Source: Rossellomorea orangium
GTDB taxonomy: Bacteria > Bacillota > Bacilli > Bacillales > Bacillaceae_B
Reading direction: 5' to 3'
NCBI RefSeq assembly: GCF_019334305.1
Contig: NZ_JAHWGH010000018.1
Location: forward strand, 258,009-322,008
DNA length: 64,000 bases
Shown: positions 27,344 through 36,507 of the stretch, piece after piece
Numbering within the stretch: the first letter of the stretch is position 1
How the letters are laid out: the number at the start of each line of letters is the position of its first letter
Made by a program: the position numbers and the translations under genes
Notes under the pieces: model-generated
Databases searched by the model: none
What the model was told of the DNA's origin: nothing
The model's input: only the letters and a program-made list of their open reading frames with translations

Positions 27344-27376
27344 GGCACGAGCATAAAAACTTTAAAATGGCACGAG
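27344..27376. repeat. Direct repeat of CTCGTGCC, 25-base period
   Basis: Two identical eight-base copies (plus strand GGCACGAG at 27344-27351 and 27369-27376), each flanked by T/A-rich runs, so the similarity extends to about 15 bases (TTTAAAA(C/T)GGCACGAG). They could be a tandem protein site; no known regulator is recognised. Confidence 0.5.
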
Positions 27377-27401
27377 AAAAACATCACCTTTCTTCAGGTG
27401 A
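27376..27401 (-). terminator. Weak terminator-like hairpin in codY-flgB spacer
   Basis: Stem TCACCT/AGGTGA with a six-base loop followed by TGTTTTT on the minus strand. The stem is short, so it may attenuate rather than end transcripts from the distal promoter. Confidence 0.35.
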
Positions 27402-27472
27402 ATGCATTATTCTTTCAATCTGGAAACATTAGTCTCTCTATGTCGAATTGAGTCGTAATATTGTTGTAACTT

Positions 27473-27501
27473 TATTGTACTATCCGTACAATAGATGACA
27501 A
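27473..27501 (-). promoter_or_regulatory. Distal promoter candidate overlapped by a perfect dyad
   Basis: On the minus strand TTGTCA (27496-27501), 16 bases, TACAAT (27474-27479). A perfect inverted repeat TATTGTAC-TATCC-GTACAATA (27473-27493) covers the spacer and the -10 box, an arrangement typical of a repressor operator. The leader to flgB would be about 385 bases. Confidence 0.5.
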
Positions 27502-27640
27502 TACCAAAAGAACGATTGCCAGTAGTTCATTCGACTTATTTTCCCTAAACAGTCTGACATTTCAATTCTTTCAGCCTACATATGCTAATTTGATAAGAGG
27601 TTGTTCACTCTGTCGCTGCTTTTTCTTGTCCTTATACCTC

Positions 27641-27677
27641 AAAAAAAAAAGCTGTTTCCAAAGGGAAACAGCTTTTA
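27641..27677 (-). terminator. Rho-independent terminator after codY
   Basis: Perfect nine-base stem GCTGTTTCC/GGAAACAGC, loop of four, followed by ten T on the minus strand, beginning about 10 bases after the codY stop codon. This separates codY from the fla/che promoters. Confidence 0.93.
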
Positions 27678-27682
27678 GAATA

Positions 27683-28462
27683 TTAGTTTGTACGTAATTT
27701 ATCCAATTCAACTAAGAATTTATTATTTAATACTTTAATGTAAGTACCTTTCATTCCAAGGGAACGCGATTCAATGACACCCGCACTCTCCAGTTTACGT
27801 AGGGCATTAACGATTACAGAGCGTGTAATACCGACCCTGTCGGCAATTTTCGATGCTACAAGCAGTCCTTCATTTCCATTTAGTTCTTCAAAGATATGCT
27901 CGATGGCTTCAAGTTCACTGTACGACAATGAACTGATCGCCATTTGTACGACTGCCTTGCTTCTTGCTTCCACTTCGATTTCCTCGGCTTTCTCACGAAG
28001 AATCTCCATTCCCACAACAGTTGCACCATATTCACCCAGAATCAAATCGTCATCTTCAAAGCTTGCTTCCAGACGGGCAAGGATCAGCGTACCGAGTCTT
28101 TCTCCCCCTCCGATAATCGGGACGATCGTCGTTAGGCCGTTTTTAAAAAATTCTCTATTTTCAACAGGGAAAGCAGTATATTCACTGTTTACATCCAAGT
28201 TAGGAGATGTTTCCTGTACGTTGAATAAGTTTTGAGTATACTCCTCAGGAAATTGACGGTCTGCAAGCATTTGTTTCATACGCTCGTTTTCAATTTGTTG
28301 ATTGATGGCATAACCCAATAACTTACCGCGACGACTCACAACAAATACATTCGCTTCAATAACCTTACTTAGCGTTTCTGACATTTCTTTGAAGTTCACC
28401 GGTTTCCCAGCTGCTTTTTGCAACATGGCATTGATCGTTCTTGTTTTACCTAATAAATTCAT
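27683..28462 (-). CDS. codY: GTP- and branched-chain amino acid-sensing global repressor CodY
   Basis: Protein of 259 residues, the family length. The N-terminal GAF domain binds Ile/Leu/Val, and the C-terminal winged helix ([44 protein letters not shown]) is nearly identical to B. subtilis CodY. The start ATG ([14 protein letters not shown]) has GGAGGA eight bases upstream; upstream in-frame codons are non-coding. It ends the xerC-hslV-hslU-codY cluster and lies next to one of its known targets, fla/che. Confidence 0.98.
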   Translation of the reverse strand: MNLLGKTRTINAMLQKAAGKPVNFKEMSETLSKVIEANVFVVSRRGKLLGYAINQQIENERMKQMLADRQFPEEYTQNLFNVQETSPNLDVNSEYTAFPVENREFFKNGLTTIVPIIGGGERLGTLILARLEASFEDDDLILGEYGATVVGMEILREKAEEIEVEARSKAVVQMAISSLSYSELEAIEHIFEELNGNEGLLVASKIADRVGITRSVIVNALRKLESAGVIESRSLGMKGTYIKVLNNKFLVELDKLRTN

Positions 28463-28558
28463 TACGTTTCCTCCTACTACAACTAAAGTGTATCTATTAT
28501 TTAATTTGTTATTATCCTTGATCCATCTACCTTTACCCATAAGAGGGAAAGTGAAAAC

Positions 28559-29974
28559 TTATAGGATAAACTGACTTAAATCCTTATCTTTGGAAATTGC
28601 GCCTAATTTATCATCCACATATTGCGGCGTGATCTTTACCGTATCCAATGTGATTTCAGGTGCTTCAAAGGATAAGTCTTCAAGAAGTTTCTCCAAAATA
28701 GTATGAAGTCTTCTGGCCCCGATATTATCGGTATTTTGATTAACATCATAGGCAATTTCAGCGAGTCTACGAATAGCATCGTCAGAAAATTCAATTTGTA
28801 TACCTTCTGTTTCCATTAATGCGATATATTGTTTTATAATTGCATTATCCGGTTCAACCAGGATCCTTACAAAGTCATCTGTAGACAATTTCTGAAGTTC
28901 AACCCTGATTGGAAAACGCCCTTGTAATTCAGGGATAAGATCAGAAGGTTTGCTCATATGAAAGGCACCTGCAGCAATGAAAAGGACATGATCTGTCTTC
29001 ACCGAACCATATTTAGTTACAACGGTCGACCCCTCCACCACAGGAAGGATATCACGCTGAACACCTTCTCTGGATACATCCGCTGAAGATTGCCCTGAGC
29101 TCTTGCTTGCAATCTTATCAATTTCATCAATGAAGATAATCCCGGATTGCTCGGCACGGCTGACTGCCTCCTGGGTCACTTCATCCATGTCAATTAGCTT
29201 TTGGGCCTCCTCATTCGTCAGTAGCACCCTTGCTTCTTTTACTTTTAATTTTCGCTTTTTCTTTTTCTTAGGCATGAAATTACTTAGTGCATCCTGCATA
29301 TTCATACCCATTTGTTCCATCCCGGATCCTTGAAGCATATCAAACATGGATGCTTGCTGCTCCTCGACCTCTATCGTGATGAATTCTTCTTCCAATTCAC
29401 CATTTTCAAGTCTCTTTTCCATCCTTCTTCTTTGCTCTTGAAGTGAAATCTCTTCTTGTTTCTCTTCTTCTTCTTCAGATGTTGACCCTTGAGTCGCATT
29501 ACCACCAAAGATCATTTCAAACGGGTTCTTATAAGAAGAGGGTTTCTTCTTGGATGGGACAACAAGTTCAACCAAGCGACGATTCGCGTTTTCAGCGGCT
29601 CTTTCACGGACGCCGACCATTTTTTCCTCTTTTACAAGGCGAACGGACGTTTCAACGAGATCCCTGACCATCGACTCGACATCCCGCCCGACGTAGCCCA
29701 CTTCAGTAAACTTGGTAGCCTCCACTTTTACAAAAGGGGCACGAACGAGCTTCGCAATTCTTCTTGCAATCTCTGTTTTACCGACTCCAGTCGGTCCCAT
29801 CATCAGAATGTTCTTCGGAATCACTTCGTCTTTCAATACGTCTGACAGAAGACTACGTCTATAGCGGTTTCTAAGAGCGACAGCAACGGCTCTCTTCGCA
29901 TCCTTTTGACCTACAATATATTGATCCAATCTTTCGACTATTTGCCGAGGGGTTAAGTGATCAGTACTCTTCAT
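28559..29974 (-). CDS. hslU: ATPase subunit HslU (ClpY) of the HslUV protease
   Basis: AAA+ unfoldase of 471 residues from an ATG with AAGGAG about 10 bases upstream; the in-frame GTG four codons earlier lies on that site. It shows Walker [14 protein letters not shown], the GYVGRD pore loop, the inserted I domain (about residues 135-250, acidic and variable), Walker [12 protein letters not shown], and the C-terminal DLSQFIL tail that inserts into HslV. It follows hslV directly. Confidence 0.97.
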   Translation of the reverse strand: MKSTDHLTPRQIVERLDQYIVGQKDAKRAVAVALRNRYRRSLLSDVLKDEVIPKNILMMGPTGVGKTEIARRIAKLVRAPFVKVEATKFTEVGYVGRDVESMVRDLVETSVRLVKEEKMVGVRERAAENANRRLVELVVPSKKKPSSYKNPFEMIFGGNATQGSTSEEEEEKQEEISLQEQRRRMEKRLENGELEEEFITIEVEEQQASMFDMLQGSGMEQMGMNMQDALSNFMPKKKKKRKLKVKEARVLLTNEEAQKLIDMDEVTQEAVSRAEQSGIIFIDEIDKIASKSSGQSSADVSREGVQRDILPVVEGSTVVTKYGSVKTDHVLFIAAGAFHMSKPSDLIPELQGRFPIRVELQKLSTDDFVRILVEPDNAIIKQYIALMETEGIQIEFSDDAIRRLAEIAYDVNQNTDNIGARRLHTILEKLLEDLSFEAPEITLDTVKITPQYVDDKLGAISKDKDLSQFIL

Positions 29975-30040
29975 CAAGTGGCACACTCCTTACTCCTAAT
30001 AGTGTTAGAGAATGTCGTTACAAAGTTGAAAAACGACCTT

Positions 30041-30583
30041 TTACAGTTCTTCAACAATAATTTGGTTATTCGTGTAAACACATATATCGGCAGCAATCTG
30101 AAGGGAAGACCGGGCAATTTCTTTAGCAGACAAGTGGTCACCGGCATAAAGTTTCAATGCCCTTCCGGCAGATAGTGCATAATTACCTCCTGAACCGATG
30201 GCAAGAATCCCATCATCAGGTTCAATAACTTCACCTGTTCCGGAAATCAGCAGAAGGTGACTTTCATCCATTACAATCAACATAGCTTCAAGCTTTCTGA
30301 GCACCTTATCGCTTCTCCACTCTTTAGCAAGCTCGACTGCGGCCCTCTGGAGATTTCCATTGAATTCTTGAAGCCTGCCTTCGAACATTTCTGACAAAGT
30401 GAATGCATCGGCGACAGAACCCGCAAATCCGGCCAATACTTTTCCGTTGAATAATTTACGCACTTTTTTTGCCGTGTGCTTCATGACAACGGAATTGCCG
30501 AATGTAACCTGTCCGTCACCTGACATGGCACATTTGCCTTTATGCTGCACTGCAAAAATAGTGGTTGCATGGAATTGTTCCAT
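30041..30583 (-). CDS. hslV: Protease subunit HslV (ClpQ/CodW)
   Basis: Peptidase of 180 residues, proteasome-beta-like. The start ATG with GGAGG seven bases upstream gives [16 protein letters not shown]. The B. subtilis protein starts [16 protein letters not shown] and has been reported to use an N-terminal serine; here that serine is absent (Glu-Gln), while Thr7, aligned with the catalytic Thr1 of E. coli HslV, is kept. [14 protein letters not shown] and the Gly/Ser residues of the active site are present. Confidence 0.95.
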   Translation of the reverse strand: MEQFHATTIFAVQHKGKCAMSGDGQVTFGNSVVMKHTAKKVRKLFNGKVLAGFAGSVADAFTLSEMFEGRLQEFNGNLQRAAVELAKEWRSDKVLRKLEAMLIVMDESHLLLISGTGEVIEPDDGILAIGSGGNYALSAGRALKLYAGDHLSAKEIARSSLQIAADICVYTNNQIIVEEL

Positions 30584-30602
30584 ATCATGACCTCCAACTC
30601 TT

Positions 30603-31502
30603 CTAAGCACGGGGATGATGTGCTAAATAGGTTTTTCTCAGCTGATCTTTAGTTACATGCGTATAAAGCTGAGTGGATGATAACTGAGCGTGTCCAAGAA
30701 GTTCCTGGACCGTCCTTAAATCGGCACCATTATTCAATAAATGAGTAGCAAAGGTGTGCCGCAGCATATGAGGATGTATTTTCCCCGTTAATGATGCATT
30801 CTCGATAATCTTATTTAAGATCAGACGCACACCTCTTTGGGTTAACGCTCCTCCACGATGATTGACCAACAGTTGTGTGTGTGTCTCATTCTTCATCAAC
30901 TTGGGCCTGGAATGTGTTATGTATTGTTCAAGGGCATCGTGTGCGAAGCTCCCAAATGGGACATATCTCTCTTTATTCCCTTTACCTTTCACCAGGATGG
31001 TAGATAAGCGGAAATCAACGTCAGCCAACTGTATACTCGTACACTCACTTACGCGGATTCCCGTTGCATAGAGTAGCTCAAATATAGCCCGGTTGCGTAT
31101 GTCCATTGGTGTGTTCCCAGCGCATGCTTGAAGCAGGGCTTCAATTTCCTCCTCATAAAAGAAGTTAGGCAAACGCTGTTCTTTTTTGGGCAGATTGACA
31201 AACGAAAAAGGGTTCTCGAGCAGCTGCTTTTCCCGGTTTAAATAACGGTAGAAACTTCTTATGCTGGAAACCTTCCTTGAAATGGAAGATCTCATTAATC
31301 CATGATCATGAAGCTTAGTTAAAAAAAGCCTCGCATCTGAATACTCGACATCTTTTAATGAACGTAAACCTTGTTCTTTCATAAATACGTAGAACTCTTC
31401 GATATCATGACGATATTGTTCAAAAGTATGAACAGAATAATGCTTTTCTATTTGTAAATATTCAGTAAAGGATTGTAATTGTTCATCTAATTTTTTTTCC
31501 AT
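30603..31502 (-). CDS. xerC: Site-specific tyrosine recombinase XerC (CodV)
   Basis: Recombinase of 299 residues that resolves chromosome dimers at dif with XerD. The N-terminal SAM-like domain binds the core. Catalytic residues: Arg in ATGIRVSE, Lys in KGKGNKER, His-x-x-Arg in [14 protein letters not shown], His in [10 protein letters not shown] and Tyr in LYTHVT. The ATG giving MEKKLDEQ has GAGGTG upstream; the longer reading is not needed. It starts the cluster leading to codY and overlaps nothing. Confidence 0.96.
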   Translation of the reverse strand: MEKKLDEQLQSFTEYLQIEKHYSVHTFEQYRHDIEEFYVFMKEQGLRSLKDVEYSDARLFLTKLHDHGLMRSSISRKVSSIRSFYRYLNREKQLLENPFSFVNLPKKEQRLPNFFYEEEIEALLQACAGNTPMDIRNRAIFELLYATGIRVSECTSIQLADVDFRLSTILVKGKGNKERYVPFGSFAHDALEQYITHSRPKLMKNETHTQLLVNHRGGALTQRGVRLILNKIIENASLTGKIHPHMLRHTFATHLLNNGADLRTVQELLGHAQLSSTQLYTHVTKDQLRKTYLAHHPRA

Positions 31503-31563
31503 GTTTAACACCTCACAAGGGCTACTAAATAGTAACACAACAGAGCTACCCTTGCAATGAATT

Positions 31564-32862
31564 TTACACTTTTTTCACAAAGTTCTGAATTGTTTCTAAT
31601 GCCCTATTCGCGTGTTGCTCATTCCGCTCTTTTTTACCTTTAACCTTTTTTGGCAGATCAGGGAAAAGCCCAAAATTGGCATTCATCGGTTGAAAGTTAT
31701 GTTTATTCGCTGTGGTGATGTATCTTGCCATACTTCCGATGGCCGTATCATACGGAAACACAAGTGGTTTTTCTTCATTCGCAAGTTTTGCCGCATTGAT
31801 CCCTGCGATCAGACCGCTTGCTGCTGATTCTACATACCCTTCAACCCCTGTCATTTGACCTGCGAAAAAGAGGTGTTCATGACTCTTCAGCTGATAGGTA
31901 TCCTTTAGAACATTTGGTGAATTGATGAAAGTATTCCTGTGCATGACACCGTAACGGACAATATCCGCATTCTCGAGGCCAGGGATCAAACGAAGCACCT
32001 CTTTCTGTGGCCCCCACTTTAGATGGGTCTGGAAACCGACAATATTATAGAGTGTCCCTGCGGCATCATCTTGTCTTAATTGTACTACAGCATACGGGCG
32101 CTTTCCCGTTTTAGGATCTTCTAATCCAACCGGTTTAAGCGGTCCGAATAACATTGTCTTCCTTCCCCGTTCAGCCATGACCTCGATTGGCATGCAGCCT
32201 TCGAAGAAAACTTCTTTCTCAAATTCCTTCAACGGGACCGTCTCCGCAGCAATAAGGGCTTCATAGAAAGTATTGAACTCACTTTCAGTCATCGGACAGT
32301 TCAGATAAGCAGCCTCCCCTTTGTCATAACGGGATTTCAAGTAGACTTTATCCATATCAATGGAATCTTTCTCAATGATTGGTGCAGCTGCATCATAGAA
32401 ATATAAATGTTCTTCCCCCGTAAGTTGCTTGATTTGCTTTGACAGACTTTCACTTGTAAGGGGTCCGGTAGCTATTATCGTAATCCCCTCGGGTATGGTT
32501 GTAACTTCTTCATTCATCACCGTAACATTCGGGTGATTTTTCACTTTATCTGTAACCAACGCTGCAAATTCATGGCGGTCTACGGCCAATGCCCCTCCAG
32601 CCGGAACGGAACAGGCATCAGCTGCTGACATGATGACTGAATCCAAATGTCTCATTTCTTCTTTTAACACTCCTACTGCATTCGTAAGAGTATTTGCCCT
32701 TAGTGAGTTACTGCACACAAGCTCTGCAAATTTATCTGTATGGTGGGCAGGTGTTTTAACAATGGGTCTCATTTCAAATAGATTGACTTTAATTCCCCTT
32801 TTAGCGATCTGCCAAGCGGCTTCACTACCTGCTAGCCCTGCTCCGATGACGTTTACTGACAT
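31564..32862 (-). CDS. trmFO: Folate-dependent tRNA (uracil-54-C5)-methyltransferase TrmFO
   Basis: Flavoenzyme of 432 residues that makes ribothymidine at tRNA position 54 using methylenetetrahydrofolate, the Gram-positive alternative to TrmA. The FAD-binding [12 protein letters not shown] opens the protein at the chosen ATG (GGAGG eight bases upstream). Other marks are [11 protein letters not shown], the Cys motif [15 protein letters not shown] and GPLKPVGL. It precedes xerC by about 60 bases. Confidence 0.97.
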   Translation of the reverse strand: MSVNVIGAGLAGSEAAWQIAKRGIKVNLFEMRPIVKTPAHHTDKFAELVCSNSLRANTLTNAVGVLKEEMRHLDSVIMSAADACSVPAGGALAVDRHEFAALVTDKVKNHPNVTVMNEEVTTIPEGITIIATGPLTSESLSKQIKQLTGEEHLYFYDAAAPIIEKDSIDMDKVYLKSRYDKGEAAYLNCPMTESEFNTFYEALIAAETVPLKEFEKEVFFEGCMPIEVMAERGRKTMLFGPLKPVGLEDPKTGKRPYAVVQLRQDDAAGTLYNIVGFQTHLKWGPQKEVLRLIPGLENADIVRYGVMHRNTFINSPNVLKDTYQLKSHEHLFFAGQMTGVEGYVESAASGLIAGINAAKLANEEKPLVFPYDTAIGSMARYITTANKHNFQPMNANFGLFPDLPKKVKGKKERNEQHANRALETIQNFVKKV

Positions 32863-32977
32863 GATTCTACCTCCTACAGTCCGAGCTTTATCCAATCTGC
32901 ATTGTACACGAAGGGACAATGATAAGAAAGATAAATGTATATTGAAAATGTATGATGATTATGACAAATTTTGAAAC

Positions 32978-33036
32978 AAAACACAAAAGGGCTGACCCAT
33001 TAGGTAATAGAGAAATCACCTGTTGGGACAGTCCCT
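32978..33036 (-). terminator. Terminator-like hairpin between topA and trmFO (family copy B)
   Basis: On the minus strand AGGGACTGTCCC pairs with GGGTCAGCCCT with single bulges, with an inner seven-base stem AGGTGAT/ATTACCT, followed by TTTTGTGTTTTG. It probably ends topA transcripts. Same architecture as copy C near 45797. Confidence 0.65.
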
Positions 33037-33042
33037 CGTTAC

Positions 33043-33071
33043 ATTGTATTCGTTCATTGTTCAACAATCAA
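33043..33071 (-). promoter_or_regulatory. Sigma-A promoter candidate firing into hairpin B
   Basis: TTGATT, 17 bases, TACAAT on the minus strand. The predicted first transcribed base (about 33036) is the first base of the hairpin, so the product would be either an attenuated trmFO leader or a short RNA of about 55 bases. Confidence 0.45.
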
Positions 33072-33188
33072 TGTTTTTATTGACTCTGTCGACAATTTTG
33101 GCTGATTCAGCAGTTCTTAGTGATTAATGGCAATTCTCCAACAGGTCCTCCCGGATTAAGAATCGTCGCCAAGAATGACAAACCAATC

Positions 33189-35264
33189 TTATTTCTGAGG
33201 TTCTTCCTTATAATCACAGTTCGTACACTGAATTTGATTACCTTTTTTAAGCTTCTTCTCTACGAGTAACTCAGCACATTTAGGACATTTGCGTTCAATC
33301 GGTTTATCCCAGGATAAGAAATCACACTCAGGATACTGATCGCATCCGTAGAAAATACGTTTTTTCTTACTTTTCCGTTCAATGATGTTTCCTTTTTCAC
33401 ATTTAGGACATTTTACACCGATCTCCTTGACGATCGCCTTGGTGTTCCGACAATCCGGAAAATTGCTGCAAGCCATGAATTTCCCGTATCTACCCATCTT
33501 GATCACCATCGGATGCCCACATTCCTCACAATCTTCCCCGGCGGGTTCATCGCGGATTTCGATTTTCTCCATCTCATTTTCCGCTCTTTCCAAGTGCTTT
33601 TCAAAGTCTTGATAAAAGCGATCGATGATCCTTTTCCACTTGACATTACCGTCTTCAATATCATCAAGACTGCGTTCCATGTTTGCTGTAAATTCGACAT
33701 CAATGATATCCGGGAAGAATTCCCTTATCAATTCCAGAACGATTTCACCAAGCTCGGTTGGAATGAAACGCTTATTATCAAGAGTCACATATCCCCTGCG
33801 TTGAATCGTATCGAGAGTCGGCGCGTAGGTGGAAGGTCTTCCGATACCGAGTTCCTCTAAGGTCTTAACCAATCTTGCTTCGGTATACCTTGGTGGCGGC
33901 TGGGTGAAATGTTGATTCGGGTCAATGTTTTCACTTTTCACCTTATCACTTTCTTCCAATGCCGGAAGAAAATTATCTTTTTCTTCTTTTTGATCGTCAG
34001 ACCCTTCTACATATACCTTCATGAATCCTGGAAACTTCACTTTCGAACCAGTCGCCCTGAACATGACCGAATTGTTCACAAGATCTACACTCATGGTGTC
34101 CATGATGGCAGGAGCCATCTCACTGGCAACGAATCGTTCCCAGATCAATTTATAGAGCCGGTACTGATCTCTTGAGAGAAACTCTTTCACCGAAGATGGA
34201 TCCCTTAAAGTGCTGGTTGGTCGAACTGCTTCGTGGGCATCCTGGGCTTTTTGCTGTTTTTTCTCTTTGCGGTCAGACTGCTTCATAAATTCCTGACCAT
34301 ATTTATTCACGATGTATTCATTTGCTTCTTTTTGAGCTACTTCAGAAATACGGGTGGAGTCCGTTCTCATATAGGTGATAAATCCAACGGTTCCTTGTTT
34401 TCCCATCTCAATTCCTTCGTACAATTGTTGAGCCAGCATCATCGTCTTTTTAGCCCGGAAATTTAATTTCCTGGCTGCTTCCTGCTGTAGGGAAGAAGTG
34501 GTAAACGGAGGAGCCGGATTCCTTTTTCTTTCCTTCTTCGTCACTTTATTCACTTCAAAGGATTTTCCTTTTACTTTTCCGAGCACTTCTTTTACATCAT
34601 CCTCGGTCTTCAATTCAACCTTCTTCCCGTCAATTCCATAAAATGATGCTTGGAACGTATCGTTCCCTTTCGTGAATTCAGCTTCTATGGACCAGTACTC
34701 TTCAGGGGTGAAGTCTTTGATTTCATTTTCTCTGTCAATAATTAAGCGGACGGCAACGGATTGCACCCTGCCGGCACTGAGCCCCTTTTTGACCTTTTTC
34801 CATAGTAACGGGCTAATATTGTATCCTACCAATCGATCCAGAACCCTTCTGGCTTGTTGTGCATCGACCAGGTCCATGTTGATTGCGCGGGGATGTTTAA
34901 AAGATTCTTTGATTGCATCCTTTGTGATTTCGTTGAATACCACACGGCATGCAGAAGATGTGTCCATATCCAGACTGTGTGCAAGATGCCACGCAATCGC
35001 TTCCCCTTCTCTGTCGGGGTCGGCCGCAAGAAAGATTTTCTTTACTTTTTTCGCTGCCGTTTTCAGTTCTTTTAATACAGGTCCCTTGCCGCGTATCGTA
35101 ATATACTTCGGTTCGAATTCGTTTTCAACGTCCACACCCATCTGACTCTTCGGCAAGTCGATGACGTGACCCATTGAAGCCCTTACCTTATATTTTTTCC
35201 CTAAATAACGTTCAATTGTTTTCGCCTTAGCCGGCGATTCCACTATTACTAAATAATCTGCCAT
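33189..35264 (-). CDS. topA: DNA topoisomerase I
   Basis: Type IA topoisomerase of 691 residues that relaxes negative supercoils. The Toprim domain ([20 protein letters not shown] ... [16 protein letters not shown]) is followed by the core with the catalytic Tyr in [14 protein letters not shown]. Three C-terminal zinc fingers of the Cys4 type start near residues 577, 620 and 659. The ATG has AAGGAGG eight bases upstream and gives the length of B. subtilis TopA. It follows dprA after about 290 bases. Confidence 0.97.
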   Translation of the reverse strand: MADYLVIVESPAKAKTIERYLGKKYKVRASMGHVIDLPKSQMGVDVENEFEPKYITIRGKGPVLKELKTAAKKVKKIFLAADPDREGEAIAWHLAHSLDMDTSSACRVVFNEITKDAIKESFKHPRAINMDLVDAQQARRVLDRLVGYNISPLLWKKVKKGLSAGRVQSVAVRLIIDRENEIKDFTPEEYWSIEAEFTKGNDTFQASFYGIDGKKVELKTEDDVKEVLGKVKGKSFEVNKVTKKERKRNPAPPFTTSSLQQEAARKLNFRAKKTMMLAQQLYEGIEMGKQGTVGFITYMRTDSTRISEVAQKEANEYIVNKYGQEFMKQSDRKEKKQQKAQDAHEAVRPTSTLRDPSSVKEFLSRDQYRLYKLIWERFVASEMAPAIMDTMSVDLVNNSVMFRATGSKVKFPGFMKVYVEGSDDQKEEKDNFLPALEESDKVKSENIDPNQHFTQPPPRYTEARLVKTLEELGIGRPSTYAPTLDTIQRRGYVTLDNKRFIPTELGEIVLELIREFFPDIIDVEFTANMERSLDDIEDGNVKWKRIIDRFYQDFEKHLERAENEMEKIEIRDEPAGEDCEECGHPMVIKMGRYGKFMACSNFPDCRNTKAIVKEIGVKCPKCEKGNIIERKSKKKRIFYGCDQYPECDFLSWDKPIERKCPKCAELLVEKKLKKGNQIQCTNCDYKEEPQK

Positions 35265-35299
35265 CCAATAAGCCTCCTTAAAGAGGAAAATAATCACTG

Positions 35300-35344
35300 T
35301 TTATAGTACCTTGGAATGTTCAAGAGCAAACGGAAACGTTTACA
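35300..35344 (-). promoter_or_regulatory. Weak topA promoter candidate with adjacent cre-like sequence
   Basis: TTGCTC, 18 bases, TATAAA on the minus strand (35300-35329) just upstream of topA. Immediately upstream TGTAAACGTTTCCG matches 10 of 12 fixed positions of the catabolite-repression consensus TGWAANCGNTNWCA. Both are weak and untested. Confidence 0.3.
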
Positions 35345-35433
35345 CTTATATTCACATAGGTATGAAATTGATTTCAGTGTAGAATAGTATTGCACTTAAC
35401 TATTTTTTTCTCTTAAATACAGTTTTGATACCT

Positions 35434-35470
35434 GTTGCAAAATGTATAACAGTTTTACCATAATTGCAAC
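35434..35470. repeat. Inverted repeat in dprA-topA spacer
   Basis: GTTGCAA and TTGCAAC, perfect seven-base arms 23 bases apart, with a direct repeat ACAGTTTT just beside and inside. No T run follows on either strand, so it does not read as a terminator. It may be a binding site or a chance structure. Confidence 0.35.
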
Positions 35471-35556
35471 CATTTTGTATAAATAACTTGTATTTATTCA
35501 ATTCTTCACGTGTGAAAAACGGTCTTGATCTACCATTTTTTCTTCATTTTTTCCGT

Positions 35557-36432
35557 TTAAACATGAAGTTCCGAAAAAATATCTTCTATTGATAAGACCA
35601 TTTTTGCTCCTTCTTGAATGAGTGTGTTTGTCCCTTCTGCCAAAGGGTCATAGATCGAGCCGGGTATACAGAGCACTTCCCTTCCTTCATTCAATGCATA
35701 ATCTGCCGTTATGAAGGTACCGCTCTTTTTTCTGGCTTCTGTAACCAGGACAGCGTCACTAAGACCACTGATGATCCGGTTTCTAAATGGAAAATGCCAT
35801 TTTTCGGGTTTTGTATACGGTGGATATTCTGAAATAAGCAAGTGATGATTCATCATATACCCGGCAAGGTCAACATTCTGTCTTGGATAAATATGCTGGA
35901 ACCCTCCACCCAGTACACCAATCGTTTCCCCCCCTGATCTTATCGCTTCTTTATGAGCGATCGTATCTGCACCCTTAGCGAGTCCGCTTACGATGACCAC
36001 TTCTCTTTCGGTCAATTGAGGAATCATATTATGAAGAATTTTTTCAGTATAGAGGGTGGCATTTCTCGAGCCGATCACTGCCAATTTAGTTGAGCCTTGA
36101 AGCAGTCTCCTGTCCCCTTTTAAAAAGAGCAGGAAGGGTGGATCATATACGTTTTTCAATAATTCAGGATAATCATCATCGAACAGGGTGATCCACTCTA
36201 TATCATTTTCCTCATAGAGTTTCATATAACGATGGGAAGGAAAGGAATGAAGGTCTTTATAGAAGAGTTCTATATTCATAGAGCTTGCAGTGGTTATTTG
36301 TTGGAGCTTGGTTGGGGATAGATTAAATATAGAGTGAAGATGACGATAGCTTTCTATCAGTCGTTTGATTCCTTTTATACCTATGCCCCTGCAATGATGA
36401 ATATGAAAGAGCATTCGACGATTATCTTTCAT
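35557..36432 (-). CDS. dprA: DNA processing protein DprA (Smf)
   Basis: Protein of 291 residues that loads RecA on incoming single strands during natural transformation. A helical N-terminal region (about 1-75) precedes the Rossmann fold with the DprA motifs GSRNATLYT, VSGLAKGADTIAHKEA, IGVLGGG and FPFRNRIISGLSDAVLVTEA. The C-terminal winged helix of longer DprA proteins is absent, as in B. subtilis. The ATG has AGGAGG seven bases upstream. It starts only 32 bases beyond the sucD terminator. Confidence 0.95.
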   Translation of the reverse strand: MKDNRRMLFHIHHCRGIGIKGIKRLIESYRHLHSIFNLSPTKLQQITTASSMNIELFYKDLHSFPSHRYMKLYEENDIEWITLFDDDYPELLKNVYDPPFLLFLKGDRRLLQGSTKLAVIGSRNATLYTEKILHNMIPQLTEREVVIVSGLAKGADTIAHKEAIRSGGETIGVLGGGFQHIYPRQNVDLAGYMMNHHLLISEYPPYTKPEKWHFPFRNRIISGLSDAVLVTEARKKSGTFITADYALNEGREVLCIPGSIYDPLAEGTNTLIQEGAKMVLSIEDIFSELHV

Positions 36433-36464
36433 TTACAACCTCCTGTACTTATATTTATCAAAGA

Positions 36465-36500
36465 TAAAACTGAGACTGATAGCATTGCTATCAGTCTCAG
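36465..36500 (-). terminator. Strong terminator after sucD
   Basis: Perfect 14-base stem CTGAGACTGATAGC/GCTATCAGTCTCAG with a three-base loop, followed by TTTTAT on the minus strand, eight bases after the sucD stop codon. Confidence 0.93.
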
Positions 36501-36507
36501 AACTGGA

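Larger units (their letters stand above)
27083..27640. other. codY-flgB intergenic control region
   Basis: About 560 bases with no credible gene on either strand. It is AT-rich and holds, read toward flgB: the codY terminator, a distal promoter candidate with a dyad, a small hairpin with a T run, two direct copies of CTCGTGCC, a weak CodY-box candidate and a proximal promoter candidate. No good sigma-D promoter (TAAA, 15 bases, GCCGATAT) was found by eye. Confidence 0.8.
32863..33188. other. trmFO-topA spacer
   Basis: 326 bases without a credible gene. It holds a hairpin of the GGGACTG family and, immediately upstream of it on the minus strand, a good sigma-A-like promoter. The stretch next to topA (33075-33188) shows nothing I can assign. 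Confidence 0.7.

Noticed and set aside
27369-27380. Sigma-54 promoter suggested by TGGCAC at 27368
   Set aside because: The expected TTGC(A/T) element five bases downstream is absent, and no sigma-54 activator gene is nearby.
27083-27640. A sigma-D promoter upstream of flgB
   Set aside because: TAAA sequences occur, but none is followed after 14-16 bases by anything close to GCCGATAT. B. subtilis has such a promoter, so I looked specifically and found no convincing match.
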